From Acidobacteriota bacterium (GTDB lineage Bacteria; Acidobacteriota; Thermoanaerobaculia; Gp7-AA8), in NCBI GenBank assembly GCA_003223695.1, contig QHVY01000267.1, positions 1 to 19,103 of the forward strand: DNA of 19,103 bases. Direction: 5' to 3'. Position numbers and translations under genes: made by a program. Of the stretch, positions 1 through 6,974 are shown piece after piece (position 1 is the first letter of the stretch; each line of letters begins with the position of its first letter). The notes beneath the pieces were generated by a model, which saw only the letters and a list, made by a program, of their open reading frames with translations, did no database searches and was not told the DNA's origin.

Positions 1-2379
1 TTTGTCGTCGGCCGAAAAAAACGGATGCATATTGTCGCGCGAGTCGCTGACGAGAACGCGTGAGCGAGTGCTGTTTGTGGAAACGACGCGCACTTCGATT
101 ACGCCTCGTTCGCTGATCGCCTGATATACCATCCACTTTCCGTCGGCGCTGAACTTCTGCAGCGGGCGGAGGGATCCCTCGTTCGCGAGAACGCGCGTTG
201 CTTTCGTCGAAAGTTCGAGCACGCGCACGCTGCGGTGCTCGAAGTCACTGAAGGCGATGCCGCGACCGTCCGGCGTCCAGCTCGGAAAACCCCCGGTGGG
301 CGCAACGAATCGAGGATTGCCGCCATCGCTGCTCATGACCCAGATCTCACGCTGACCCTCGGGAGTCGCTCTCGTGAAGGCGATCTGCTTTCCGTCGGGC
401 GAACAGTCTGGTGCAGCGAAAGTATTTCGATCATCCCCGGCGAGCTGTGTGACTGCACCTGTATCAATGTCTTGCCGCCACAGGCTGGCTCGCAGGCCGC
501 GCGTTGATTCGAAAACCACTGCCCGGCCATCAGGTGAAACGCTGAAAAAAGGATTGACTTCATTGCCGTGCGTGATCGGTTCCGGCGTTCCAATTGTCTG
601 ACCGCGATCGGGGTCGAAGCGGATGCGCTCAATGTTGAAGGCCACACTCTGCGCGCCGTACACGAGGGACTTGCCGTCGCGCGCGATCGCCGGCGCCTTG
701 TCTTCGCCGCGGCCCGAGGTCAACGGCTCGGACGGCCCGGCCGCAGTGCCGTCGACGGTGATCGGCACGCGCGATAGCGTCGAATTTCTTCCCGGCTCGA
801 GATCGGAGTAGACGATCGACCGCGAGTCCGGCATCCAGGCTGGATCCGAGCCGTGAGCCACGGCGACAGCGCGTCCTCCTTGTGACGCGACGACGTAGAT
901 GTTCTCCGGCTGTTGCGTGTCGAATGTGATCCATTTGCCGTCAGGCGAAAAACTGGGATGCGTCATGAAGAGCGGTTTCACTGGGGCAACGGTGATCGGC
1001 AGTGGTGTCGTGTCGCCGCCAGTCGGCGCGACCCGGTAAATGCGCTGTCCCAGCCAGGGCCCGCGAACGAAGATGATCGCGGATCCATCCGGTGCCCATG
1101 CCGGGAAGTTGCCGCGTTCGACGATTCTGCGCGGTGCGCCGCCGAAGGCAGGCATCACCCAGATGTCGCCGCCGATTTCGCTAATCGTCGGATTGCGAAA
1201 TACGAGCTGGTTTTCGCTCCGGCGAGTGGACACGAATGCGATCTGTTTCCCATCCGCTGAGAATGCGGGCTGCACATCGTCGGCAGGATCGTTCGTTAGA
1301 TTGATTTCTGGACCGCCGGAAATCTGCTTGAGAAAAATCTCGAGATTGCCGGTGCGATCGGAGACGTAGGCGATTGTCTGGCCGTCCGGCGAAAACGTCG
1401 GCTCACCCTCGTATCCCGGATCGCTTGTCAGGGGCACGAATGTCATTCGTGACTTCGGCGTCGGGACTGTCGCTCGTCGTGTGAGCACGATCGCAGTCGT
1501 GACTCCAATGATCGCAGCAGCGATGAGCATTGCGACGAGCAACGAACCTCGCCGTTGAACGCGATCGGTTGACGGCAAATCGGGCGTGCTCATCGCCCGG
1601 CGCAGATCGAGCAGCATGTCGCCGGCGTGCTGATAGCGGTCAATGGGTTCGTGTGCGAGTGCGCGGTCCAGAATTTCGCGCACGCGTGGTGACAGCGCTG
1701 CGATTTTTTCCTCTTGCGGTTGCTGCGGTGTCCGGCCGGTCAACATCTCGCGGAGCACGACGGCGAGGGAGTAGATGTCGCTGCGATGATCAACAGGCTT
1801 TCCTTCGATCTGCTCGGGCGACATGTAGGCCACCGTCCCGACCACTACGCCTGGTCTGGTGAGCTGAACATCCGTTTCGATATTGGTGTGCACCTCGTTT
1901 TCGGTGAGTTTGGCCAAGCCGTAGTCGAGGATTTTTGCCGCTCCGTCGCGCGCGACCATGATGTTCTCGGGCTTGATGTCACGATGGACAATGCCGGCCG
2001 CATGTGCCGCCGCCAGACCGCTGGCGACTTGCGCGGCGACATCGAGCGCGGCACGCGTAGGCATCGGATGACGCGACATCACCTCGCGCAGCGTCCGACC
2101 TTCGACATACTCCATGACGAGGAAGTCGACTCCCGCTTCCGTCCCGACATCGAAGATCGTCACGATGTGCTGATGGTGAAGTGCGGACACGGCACGCGCC
2201 TCATTGAGAAAGCGCGCGCGACGTCCGCTGTCATTCGACAGAGTGGCCGGCAGAATCTTGATCGCGACGTTGCGTCTTAACCGCGGATCCTCAGCGAGAA
2301 AGACCTCGCCCATCCCGCCGCTGCCGAGCGACGATTTGATCTGATACGGCCCGAAACTCCTGTGGGCCTCGGCTGTCAT
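1..2379 (-). CDS. Serine/threonine protein kinase with C-terminal PD40 (WD40-like) repeats, 3' end beyond window
   Basis: Seen: 793 codons are open from ATG at 2379 to the window edge with no stop, so the C-terminus is missing. A bacterial Hanks-type kinase domain fills about residues 9-270. It has a glycine loop GSGGMG (19-24), the VAIK lysine K41, HRDIKPEN with catalytic D134, and MSPEQ in the activation segment. The magnesium motif is DYG (152-154) rather than DFG. A single hydrophobic segment follows at about 279-300, then at least ten repeats of the PxFSPDGxxIAFxS type. Family knowledge: PknB-like kinases with extracytoplasmic PD40/TolB-like propellers are common in Acidobacteriota and are thought to be receptor kinases; the ligand is unknown. 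Inference: the kinase is cytoplasmic and the propeller periplasmic. No Shine-Dalgarno precedes the ATG, but TACACT lies 10 nt upstream. The gene stands alone. Confidence 0.93.
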   Translation of the reverse strand, partial: MTAEAHRSFGPYQIKSSLGSGGMGEVFLAEDPRLRRNVAIKILPATLSNDSGRRARFLNEARAVSALHHQHIVTIFDVGTEAGVDFLVMEYVEGRTLREVMSRHPMPTRAALDVAAQVASGLAAAHAAGIVHRDIKPENIMVARDGAAKILDYGLAKLTENEVHTNIETDVQLTRPGVVVGTVAYMSPEQIEGKPVDHRSDIYSLAVVLREMLTGRTPQQPQEEKIAALSPRVREILDRALAHEPIDRYQHAGDMLLDLRRAMSTPDLPSTDRVQRRGSLLVAMLIAAAIIGVTTAIVLTRRATVPTPKSRMTFVPLTSDPGYEGEPTFSPDGQTIAYVSDRTGNLEIFLKQISGGPEINLTNDPADDVQPAFSADGKQIAFVSTRRSENQLVFRNPTISEIGGDIWVMPAFGGAPRRIVERGNFPAWAPDGSAIIFVRGPWLGQRIYRVAPTGGDTTPLPITVAPVKPLFMTHPSFSPDGKWITFDTQQPENIYVVASQGGRAVAVAHGSDPAWMPDSRSIVYSDLEPGRNSTLSRVPITVDGTAAGPSEPLTSGRGEDKAPAIARDGKSLVYGAQSVAFNIERIRFDPDRGQTIGTPEPITHGNEVNPFFSVSPDGRAVVFESTRGLRASLWRQDIDTGAVTQLAGDDRNTFAAPDCSPDGKQIAFTRATPEGQREIWVMSSDGGNPRFVAPTGGFPSWTPDGRGIAFSDFEHRSVRVLELSTKATRVLANEGSLRPLQKFSADGKWMVYQAISERGVIEVRVVSTNSTRSRVLVSDSRDNMHPFFSADDK

Positions 2380-2389
2380 TGGTGGCGCT

Positions 2390-2395
2390 AGTGTA
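2390..2395 (-). promoter_or_regulatory. Possible -10 element of the kinase gene
   Basis: Read on the minus strand this is TACACT, a 4/6 match to TATAAT, 10 nt before the kinase ATG. No convincing -35 hexamer was found. The spacing would put the transcription start within a few bases of the start codon. A weak call, resting mainly on the same arrangement before other SD-less genes here. Confidence 0.3.
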
Positions 2396-2411
2396 CGCGC
2401 TCGCCGTTGGT

Positions 2412-2543
2412 GTCATTCCGAGCGTAGCGAGGAATCGGTGTGGTCGGGTGGTGCACAACGGGTCGCGTGGTGCACGAATGGGGATTGCGTGCCTCCCGCC
2501 CACCTCGTCCCTTCCTCTTCGCCTCGCTCAGGGTCGGGGTGAC
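2412..2543. repeat. Dispersed intergenic repeat with imperfect inverted ends (GTCATTCCGAGCG type)
   Basis: The left end reads GTCATTCCGAGCGTAGCGAG and the right end finishes CGCTCAGGGTCGGGGTGAC, so the two ends are imperfect inverted complements. The middle contains GTGGTGCAC twice (about 2450-2490). From general knowledge, sequences of this GTCATTCCGAGCG...GGAATC type recur as non-coding dispersed elements in several GC-rich bacterial phyla; I cannot check copy number here. The element fills the gap between the kinase start and the DUF72 gene and covers the last codons and stop of the latter. Confidence 0.6.
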
Positions 2544-3445
2544 GCGTTGGCACGCTCGCCGTACGCCTCTTTCAACTGCGGCGGCATCTTCGCCGATTGG
2601 CCGAGCGCGTCTTTCAAATCTGTGGCGTTGACGATCGCCTGTCCACGAAAATGATTATTGGTAATTATGTATGTTTCTCGCTTCGCGGCCATGCGTTGAA
2701 TGCGATCGACCCACGGCGTGAGCTCATCTTTCGTGTACAGGTAGTTGTACCTCTCCCACGATTCTTCATGCGCGAACCATTTCTCGTAATTTCGTCCGTG
2801 CAGGCGCGCGTACGCGAGCGGTCCGGTCACGGTATCGGATGGTTTGACAGACTCGTGAAACATCGGCTGATCGACATTCACCCACGCGACGTTGTGCTCA
2901 TCCAGAAATCGGAAGAACTCTTCGTTTTGAAAAGAAGCGTGACGTACTTCCAGCGCGCGAGGATATCCGTCGAAGGCGCGAAATAGATTTTCGAGCTTCT
3001 CCTGATTTTCCGGCGTGTTCTTGAAGCTCCACGGATACTGCAGCAGAACGGCGCCGAGGCGATCCGCCTCCACCAGCGGATCGAGATAGTTTCGAAAGGA
3101 CTTCACGTCGGCGGCAGCGAGCTGCGTTTTCTCGTGCGTGAAGCCGCGGAAAATTTTTGTCGTGAATTTGAAGTCGGGATTGGTGCCGACGCGCCGGATC
3201 CAACTGCGCGAATGCGTCGGCGGCGGAATGCGGTAGAACGGTGAGTTGATCTCGATCGTGTCGAAAAACGACGCGAGATAAGCGAGCGCATCGAACCGCG
3301 ATCCGTGCGGCGGATAAACAGTTCCCTCCCAATCGCTGTAGCTCCAGCCTGCTGGACCAACTCGGATTGGGTGGGCGGCGGCGTTCGTCAATACCTTGGC
3401 AATCTTATTTTGAGCATTTCGTATTTCGTTGCCTTCACTAGACAT
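2528..3445 (-). CDS. DUF72 (YecE-like) family protein
   Basis: Seen: 305 residues matching the DUF72 family along its length. Landmarks are IRVGPAGWSYSDWEG near residue 28, FFDTIEINSPFY near 60, FKFTTKIFRGFTH near 92, RLGAVLLQYPWSF near 129, ALEVRHASF near 163, RLHGRN near 213, and NNHFRGQAIVNA near 260. Family knowledge: DUF72 proteins have a TIM-barrel fold; their biochemical role is not established. The ATG at 3445 has no Shine-Dalgarno, and a TAACAT hexamer ends only 2 nt before it, so a slightly different start is possible. The last residues and the stop codon fall inside the dispersed repeat at 2412-2543, so the original C-terminus may have been replaced. It is divergent from the zinc-ribbon gene. 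Confidence 0.9.
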   Translation of the reverse strand: MSSEGNEIRNAQNKIAKVLTNAAAHPIRVGPAGWSYSDWEGTVYPPHGSRFDALAYLASFFDTIEINSPFYRIPPPTHSRSWIRRVGTNPDFKFTTKIFRGFTHEKTQLAAADVKSFRNYLDPLVEADRLGAVLLQYPWSFKNTPENQEKLENLFRAFDGYPRALEVRHASFQNEEFFRFLDEHNVAWVNVDQPMFHESVKPSDTVTGPLAYARLHGRNYEKWFAHEESWERYNYLYTKDELTPWVDRIQRMAAKRETYIITNNHFRGQAIVNATDLKDALGQSAKMPPQLKEAYGERANASPRP

Positions 3446-3569
3446 CTATGTTAAAAGCGATGCAACGAATCAAAACGAAAGTCTCCAGAACAGCAGCGCG
3501 CGTTCGGACTTCGTGTGCTTCGTTGCGGAAGGAGGCTGGTCACCAAGTCGATTCGTTGTATAGCTTTCA

Positions 3570-3618
3570 GCGGGGGCGACAGTCGCGGCACCCCGCATGC
3601 GTTCTGCGCTGCGGCATG
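3570..3618 (+). other. Structured 5' leader of the zinc-ribbon gene
   Basis: The 208-base gap between the divergent DUF72 and zinc-ribbon genes contains a compound hairpin: GCGGGG (3570-3575) pairs with CCCCGC (3591-3596) around an inner GCGA/TCGC stem (3576-3579 with 3583-3586). A second, weaker pairing is CATGC (3596-3600) with GCATG (3614-3618); it shares base 3596 with the first. No T-tract follows, so this is not a classical terminator. A TATAGC hexamer at 3559-3564 could be a -10, but no good -35 was found. Function unknown; a cis-regulatory RNA leader is one possibility. Confidence 0.4.
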
Positions 3619-3653
3619 ATTCAATCGTAGGAAACTTAGGAGATCAAAGGTTC

Positions 3654-3971
3654 ATGGATACATTCAATGATAAGTCCCTCAACTGTGCTGACTGCGGACA
3701 GGAATTCGTTTTCAGCAAGAATGAACAGGCGTTCTACGCAGAACGTGGTTTTACAAACGAACCGAAGCGCTGCAAGAACTGCCGCGACAAGCGCAAGATG
3801 GCGCGCGAAGGCAATGGCGGATCGCGCGAGCGCACAATGGTCAGCGTCACCTGCGACAGCTGCGGTGTGACCACCGAAGTGCCGTTCACGCCCGTCAGTG
3901 GCAAGCCGGTGTACTGCCGCGATTGCTACAACCAGCGCCGCTCGCAGTCGCGCTCGACCAGCTGGGCATAA
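3654..3971 (+). CDS. zf-trcl zinc-ribbon protein with CxxC-x17-CxxC domain
   Basis: Seen: 105 residues with four CxxC pairs. The first two (CADC, CKNC) sit in the pattern DKSLNCADCGQEFVFSKNEQ...RCKNCRDKRK, typical of the probable zinc-ribbon family zf-trcl. The last two (CDSC, CRDC) are separated by exactly 17 residues, matching the CxxC-x17-CxxC domain. Two structural zinc sites are therefore expected. The tail is basic and Ser/Arg-rich, which would suit nucleic-acid contact, but that is inference. ATG 3654 is preferred over an upstream in-frame ATG at 3597 because AGGAG lies at 3638-3642 and homology begins at MDTF. It is monocistronic: a structured leader precedes it and a strong terminator follows. 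The function of the family is not known to me. Confidence 0.9.
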   Translation: MDTFNDKSLNCADCGQEFVFSKNEQAFYAERGFTNEPKRCKNCRDKRKMAREGNGGSRERTMVSVTCDSCGVTTEVPFTPVSGKPVYCRDCYNQRRSQSRSTSWA

Positions 3972-3993
3972 ACAAGATCAATCAACTCATAGA

Positions 3994-4026
3994 ACGGCGG
4001 GCGATTCGCCCGCCGTTTTTGCTTTT
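3994..4026 (+). terminator. Rho-independent terminator of the zinc-ribbon gene
   Basis: A perfect 10-bp stem, ACGGCGGGCG (3994-4003) with CGCCCGCCGT (4007-4016) around a 3-nt loop, is followed directly by a T-rich tract (TTTTTGCTTTT). It starts 22 nt after the stop codon. Confidence 0.92.
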
Positions 4027-4039
4027 CTGGCAGCGCTGC

Positions 4040-4147
4040 GAATGAAGAATTTCGAATTTCGGATGAACAACGAAGAAAAAGGCCGCCGGGCGGACGGGAT
4101 TCTTCATTCTTAATTCTTCATTCGAAATTCTTCATTTGAAATTCGAA
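4040..4147. repeat. Inverted heptad array 1 (GAATGAA / ATTCTTC units)
   Basis: The left arm (4040-4081) divides into consecutive 7-mers: GAATGAA, GAATTTC, GAATTTC, GGATGAA, CAACGAA, GAAAAAG. After a 17-nt GC-rich centre the right arm (4099-4147) divides into seven 7-mers: ATTCTTC, ATTCTTA, ATTCTTC, ATTCGAA, ATTCTTC, ATTTGAA, ATTCGAA. The arms are largely complementary; an 18-nt segment from 4040 finds a 17/18 antiparallel match starting at 4120. With the terminator before it, this fills the gap upstream of the cbs-like gene. No coding potential is seen. Confidence 0.8.
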
Positions 4148-4194
4148 CTTCTGTTTTTCAATCGGCGATTTGCACGATTCCATTTCCGATTCTT

Positions 4195-4202
4195 GCTAGA
4201 AT
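4195..4202 (+). promoter_or_regulatory. Extended -10 promoter element of the cbs-like gene
   Basis: TG-C-TAGAAT is an extended -10 (TGnTATAAT type), ending 9 nt before the TTG at 4212. TTGCAC at 4170-4175 is a -35-like hexamer, but its 21-nt spacing is too long to be standard. Initiation would fall close to 4209, so the mRNA would have almost no leader before the TTG, or about 27 nt before the GTG at 4236. Confidence 0.5.
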
Positions 4203-4211
4203 CCGCCCGCC

Positions 4212-5156
4212 TTGCCGCGCCCGCTCCTCCCGCCGGTGACCAGCGTTCTCGATCTCATCGGCAACACACCCATCGTTCAGCTCACGAGCATTCCGAAGCA
4301 CACCGATGCTGCGATTTTCGTGAAGCTCGAGAATCTGAATCCCGGCGGATCGGTCAAAGATCGCATCGGCGTCGGGATGATCGCCCGCGCGGAACGCGAC
4401 GGCGCACTCAAACGCGGCGGAACGATCATCGAGCCGACTGCGGGCAACACCGGCATCGCGCTCGCCCTCGTCGGCGTACGCATGGGATATCGAGTGATTC
4501 TCTGCGTTCCAGAGAATTTCTCGATTGAAAAGCGCGAGGTCATGAAAGCCCTCGGCGGCGAGCTCGAGCTGACGCCCAAGGACGACGGCATGAAAGGCGC
4601 CATCGTGCGCGCGGAGCAGTTGGCCAAAGAAATTCCGAACTCGTACATCCCGCAGCAATTCGTCAATGTCTACAACACCGAATCGCATTACGAGACGACC
4701 GGCCCGGAGATTTACGAGCAGATGGACGGCCGCATCGACGCGTTCGTTGCTGGCGCAGGCACCGGCGGCACGTTCACCGGTGTGTCGAAGTATCTTCGCG
4801 AACGAATTCGCGACGTCTACTGCGTGATCGTCGAGCCCCAGGGATCAATTCTCAAAGGCGGAGAGGCCGGGCCGCACGAAGTAGAAGGCATCGGCGCGTC
4901 GTCGTTCATTCCACCGGTGCTCGACATGTCGCTGGCGAACGAAATCATTCAGATCGAGGACGACCCCGCATTCGCGATGGTCAAACGTCTCGCGCGCGAA
5001 GAAGGAATCCTCGGCGGCTCGTCGGCCGGCGCCAATGTCGCCGCCGCACTGCAGGTCGCCGAAAAGCTTGGCGCGGGAAAACGCGTGATCACGTTGATTC
5101 CCGATCCAGCGGAACGTTACATCTCTAAGGGTATTTTTACGAAGTGGAAATCGTGA
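4212..5156 (+). CDS. PLP-dependent cystathionine beta-synthase / cysteine synthase
   Basis: Seen: fold-type II PLP enzyme, 314 residues from TTG 4212. Motifs: LDLIGNTPIVQL near 13-24, the PLP lysine K49 in NPGGSVKDRIG, TAGNTGIALA near 76, the phosphate loop GAGTGGTFTG near 178, and GGSSAGANVAAAL near 270. Family knowledge: these enzymes make cysteine from O-acetylserine and sulfide, or cystathionine from serine or O-acetylserine plus homocysteine. The stretch EPQGSIL...EVEGIG..FIPPVLD resembles cystathionine beta-synthases more than plain CysK, and a gamma-lyase follows 83 nt downstream, as in the Bacillus mccA-mccB pair. I therefore favour a reverse-transsulfuration role, without CBS regulatory domains. 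A GTG at 4236 is an equally plausible start (MTSVLDLIGNTP). No Shine-Dalgarno precedes either start. Confidence 0.93.
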   Translation: MPRPLLPPVTSVLDLIGNTPIVQLTSIPKHTDAAIFVKLENLNPGGSVKDRIGVGMIARAERDGALKRGGTIIEPTAGNTGIALALVGVRMGYRVILCVPENFSIEKREVMKALGGELELTPKDDGMKGAIVRAEQLAKEIPNSYIPQQFVNVYNTESHYETTGPEIYEQMDGRIDAFVAGAGTGGTFTGVSKYLRERIRDVYCVIVEPQGSILKGGEAGPHEVEGIGASSFIPPVLDMSLANEIIQIEDDPAFAMVKRLAREEGILGGSSAGANVAAALQVAEKLGAGKRVITLIPDPAERYISKGIFTKWKS

Positions 5157-5160
5157 CTCG

Positions 5161-5242
5161 TTCCTCGTTGTCCGTTCTTCGTTGTTCGAAGTGGTGATCA
5201 CGAAGAACGAAGAACGAAGAACGAAAAACGGAGAACGAAATG
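5161..5242. repeat. Inverted heptad array 2 (TTCTTCG / CGAAGAA units), includes SD and start codon of next gene
   Basis: Left arm 5161-5188: four in-phase 7-mers TTCCTCG, TTGTCCG, TTCTTCG, TTGTTCG. Spacer 5189-5200. Right arm 5201-5242: six in-phase 7-mers, CGAAGAA three times, then CGAAAAA, CGGAGAA, CGAAATG. Bases 5173-5188 and 5201-5216 pair at 15 of 16 positions, and the pairing continues imperfectly outward. The GGAG of the fifth right unit is the Shine-Dalgarno of the gamma-lyase gene, and the ATG of the sixth is its start codon. It fills the whole intergenic region. Confidence 0.85.
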
Positions 5243-6379
5243 GGTTTTTCCACCGAATGCGTCCACGCCGGCCAGGAGCCGGAGCCGGTCACCGGCGCGG
5301 TGACATACCCGATTTTTGCGACGTCCACGTATGTGCAGCCGAAGCTGGGCGAGCATAAAGGTTTTGAGTACGCGCGAACCAAGAATCCGACGCGCAGCGT
5401 GCTCGAGGCAAACCTTGCCGCGCTGGAGCGCGGGAAACATGGTCACTGCTTCGCGTCGGGCATGGCGGCGATTGACACAGTTTTCCGCATGCTGCAGTCG
5501 GGCGATCACGTGATCGCCGGCGAGAACATGTACGGCGGCTCATATCGCCTGTTCAGCCGCGTACTGGAGAAATTCGGACTGCAATTCACATACGTCGACA
5601 CGTCGCGCGTCGACGGCGTGCGCGCAGCGATGCGCCCGAACACCAAAATCGTCTTTCTGGAAACGCCGACGAACCCGATGATGACGCTCACTGACATTCC
5701 AGCATGTTCGGAAGTCGCGCATCGCGGCGGTGCGCTCGTGGTCGTCGACAACACTTTCTGCTCGCCGTATCTTCAGCGGCCCATCGAGCTCGGCGCCGAC
5801 ATCGTTGTTCACTCGACCACCAAGTTTTTGAACGGACACTCCGATTCCGTCGGTGGCGTGGTGATCTCCAACTCCGACGAAATCGCAGAGAAGATCGGGT
5901 TTCTGCAGAACGCCGCCGGCGCGATTCTGTCGCCATTCGATTCGTGGCTAGTTCTGCGAGGCGTGAAAACGCTCGCGGTGCGTATGAAGCGACACGAGGA
6001 GAACGGAATCGCGATCGCTGCTTACCTCGCGCGTCATCCGAAGGTGAAGAAGCTGAATTACCCCGGGCTGCCGGACCACCCGCAGCACGCACTGGCGCGG
6101 AAGCAGATGAAAGGCTTCGGCGCGCTGATCTCGTTCGAGCTGGGATCGAAAGAAAACGCAGCGAAGTTTCTCAATCGCCTGCGACTCTGCTCGCTAGGCG
6201 AGTCGCTGGGCGGTGTCGAGACGCTGATCTCGCATCCGGAGACCATGACGCACGCTTCCGTGCCCGTCGAACAGCGCATGCGCCTCGGCATCACGCCCGG
6301 CCTGGTGCGCATCTCCGTCGGCATTGAAGACGTCGAGGACCTGATCGCCGATCTGGAGAACGGGTTCGAGGGCATCTGA
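5240..6379 (+). CDS. Cystathionine gamma-lyase / gamma-synthase (Cys/Met metabolism PLP enzyme)
   Basis: Seen: 379 residues, full length for the Cys/Met-metabolism PLP family. Motifs: YARTKNPTR near 44, ASGMAAIDT near 72, NMYGGSYRLF near 96, VVVDNTF near 167, the PLP lysine K195 in HSTTKFLNGHSDSVGG, SLGGVETLISHP near 325, and RISVGIED near the end. Family knowledge: members cleave cystathionine to cysteine, 2-oxobutyrate and ammonia (CGL) or form it from an activated homoserine (CGS); sequence alone does not separate them. The upstream cbs-like gene makes CGL, the second step of reverse transsulfuration, the better guess. ATG 5240 has GGAG 8 nt upstream, inside the heptad array. A hairpin between the array arms could hide this ribosome-binding site. 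plsY begins 12 nt after the stop. Confidence 0.93.
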   Translation: MGFSTECVHAGQEPEPVTGAVTYPIFATSTYVQPKLGEHKGFEYARTKNPTRSVLEANLAALERGKHGHCFASGMAAIDTVFRMLQSGDHVIAGENMYGGSYRLFSRVLEKFGLQFTYVDTSRVDGVRAAMRPNTKIVFLETPTNPMMTLTDIPACSEVAHRGGALVVVDNTFCSPYLQRPIELGADIVVHSTTKFLNGHSDSVGGVVISNSDEIAEKIGFLQNAAGAILSPFDSWLVLRGVKTLAVRMKRHEENGIAIAAYLARHPKVKKLNYPGLPDHPQHALARKQMKGFGALISFELGSKENAAKFLNRLRLCSLGESLGGVETLISHPETMTHASVPVEQRMRLGITPGLVRISVGIEDVEDLIADLENGFEGI

Positions 6380-6391
6380 GAGAATGATGCC

Positions 6392-6974
6392 GTGCTCGTC
6401 GCCGGCCTCTTAGTAATCGCGTATGTGATCGGATCGATCCCATTCAGCTTCCTCGTTGTGAAGCTGATGACGGGTGAGGACATCCGACAAGTCGGCAGCC
6501 GCAATGTTGGCGCGACGAACGTGGCCCGTTCGTTTGGCAAATGGCCGGGCATCATCGCGTTGATTCTCGACGCCGCAAAAGGCTACGCGGTCGTTGCGAT
6601 TGCGCGATATGTGACCGCCAGCCAGGAGTGGCCGCTCGTGCCGCTCAACAAGATGGACACATCACCGCTGCACTCGCGCGCGTTCTGGAACACCCTCTGC
6701 GCGCTCATCGCCGTCCTCGGCCACATGTTCCCGCTCTGGCTGCGATTTCATGGCGGAAAAGGGGTGGCGACCGGCGCAGGAGCGTTTCTCGCACTCGATC
6801 CGATTGCCACCGCAGCGGGCCTCATCGTTTTCGCGATCGCGATTCCTCACGCGTGCGCCGTTCTGGACCATCAATCTCAGTATCGTCATCGCCATGGCCA
6901 TCATCGTGAAGCACCATTCGAACATTGCGCGGCTCGCGCAGGGGCGGGAGCGGCGGATGGGAGAGCGGAAGTGA
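6392..6974 (+). pseudogene. plsY: plsY, acyl-phosphate:glycerol-3-phosphate acyltransferase, internally deleted and frameshifted
   Basis: Seen: from GTG 6392 the product starts as a normal PlsY, with a first membrane helix, the motif GSRNVGATNVAR (about 36-47) and GHMFPLW..FHGGKGVATG (about 110-129). At about 6839-6850 homology leaves this frame. The PlsY C-terminus (LSIVIAMAIIVKHHSNIARL, with the third motif HHSNI) continues in the +1 frame and ends at TGA 6972-6974. About 20 residues, one membrane helix, are missing between the parts compared with E. coli PlsY. A single deletion of about 59 bases would explain both changes. PlsY acylates glycerol-3-phosphate from acyl-phosphate in the first step of phospholipid synthesis. 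The original stop overlaps the gpsA GTG by 4 nt. The first frame stays open into gpsA, giving a 527-residue fused ORF (6392-7975). It may be a true lesion or a sequence error. Confidence 0.85.

Noticed and set aside
3448..3630. 60-codon plus-strand frame before the zinc-ribbon gene
   Set aside because: It crosses the leader hairpins and has no ribosome-binding site or convincing composition. Better explained as promoter and leader DNA.
4040..4147. Possible CRISPR array or attachment site at the AT-rich repeats
   Set aside because: The units are 7 bases, contiguous and inverted around a centre, with no spacers, integrase or tRNA nearby.
5704..6327. 207-codon plus-strand frame, Arg-rich
   Set aside because: An out-of-frame reading of the gamma-lyase gene. 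Its Arg/Ala-rich composition is typical of a shadow frame.
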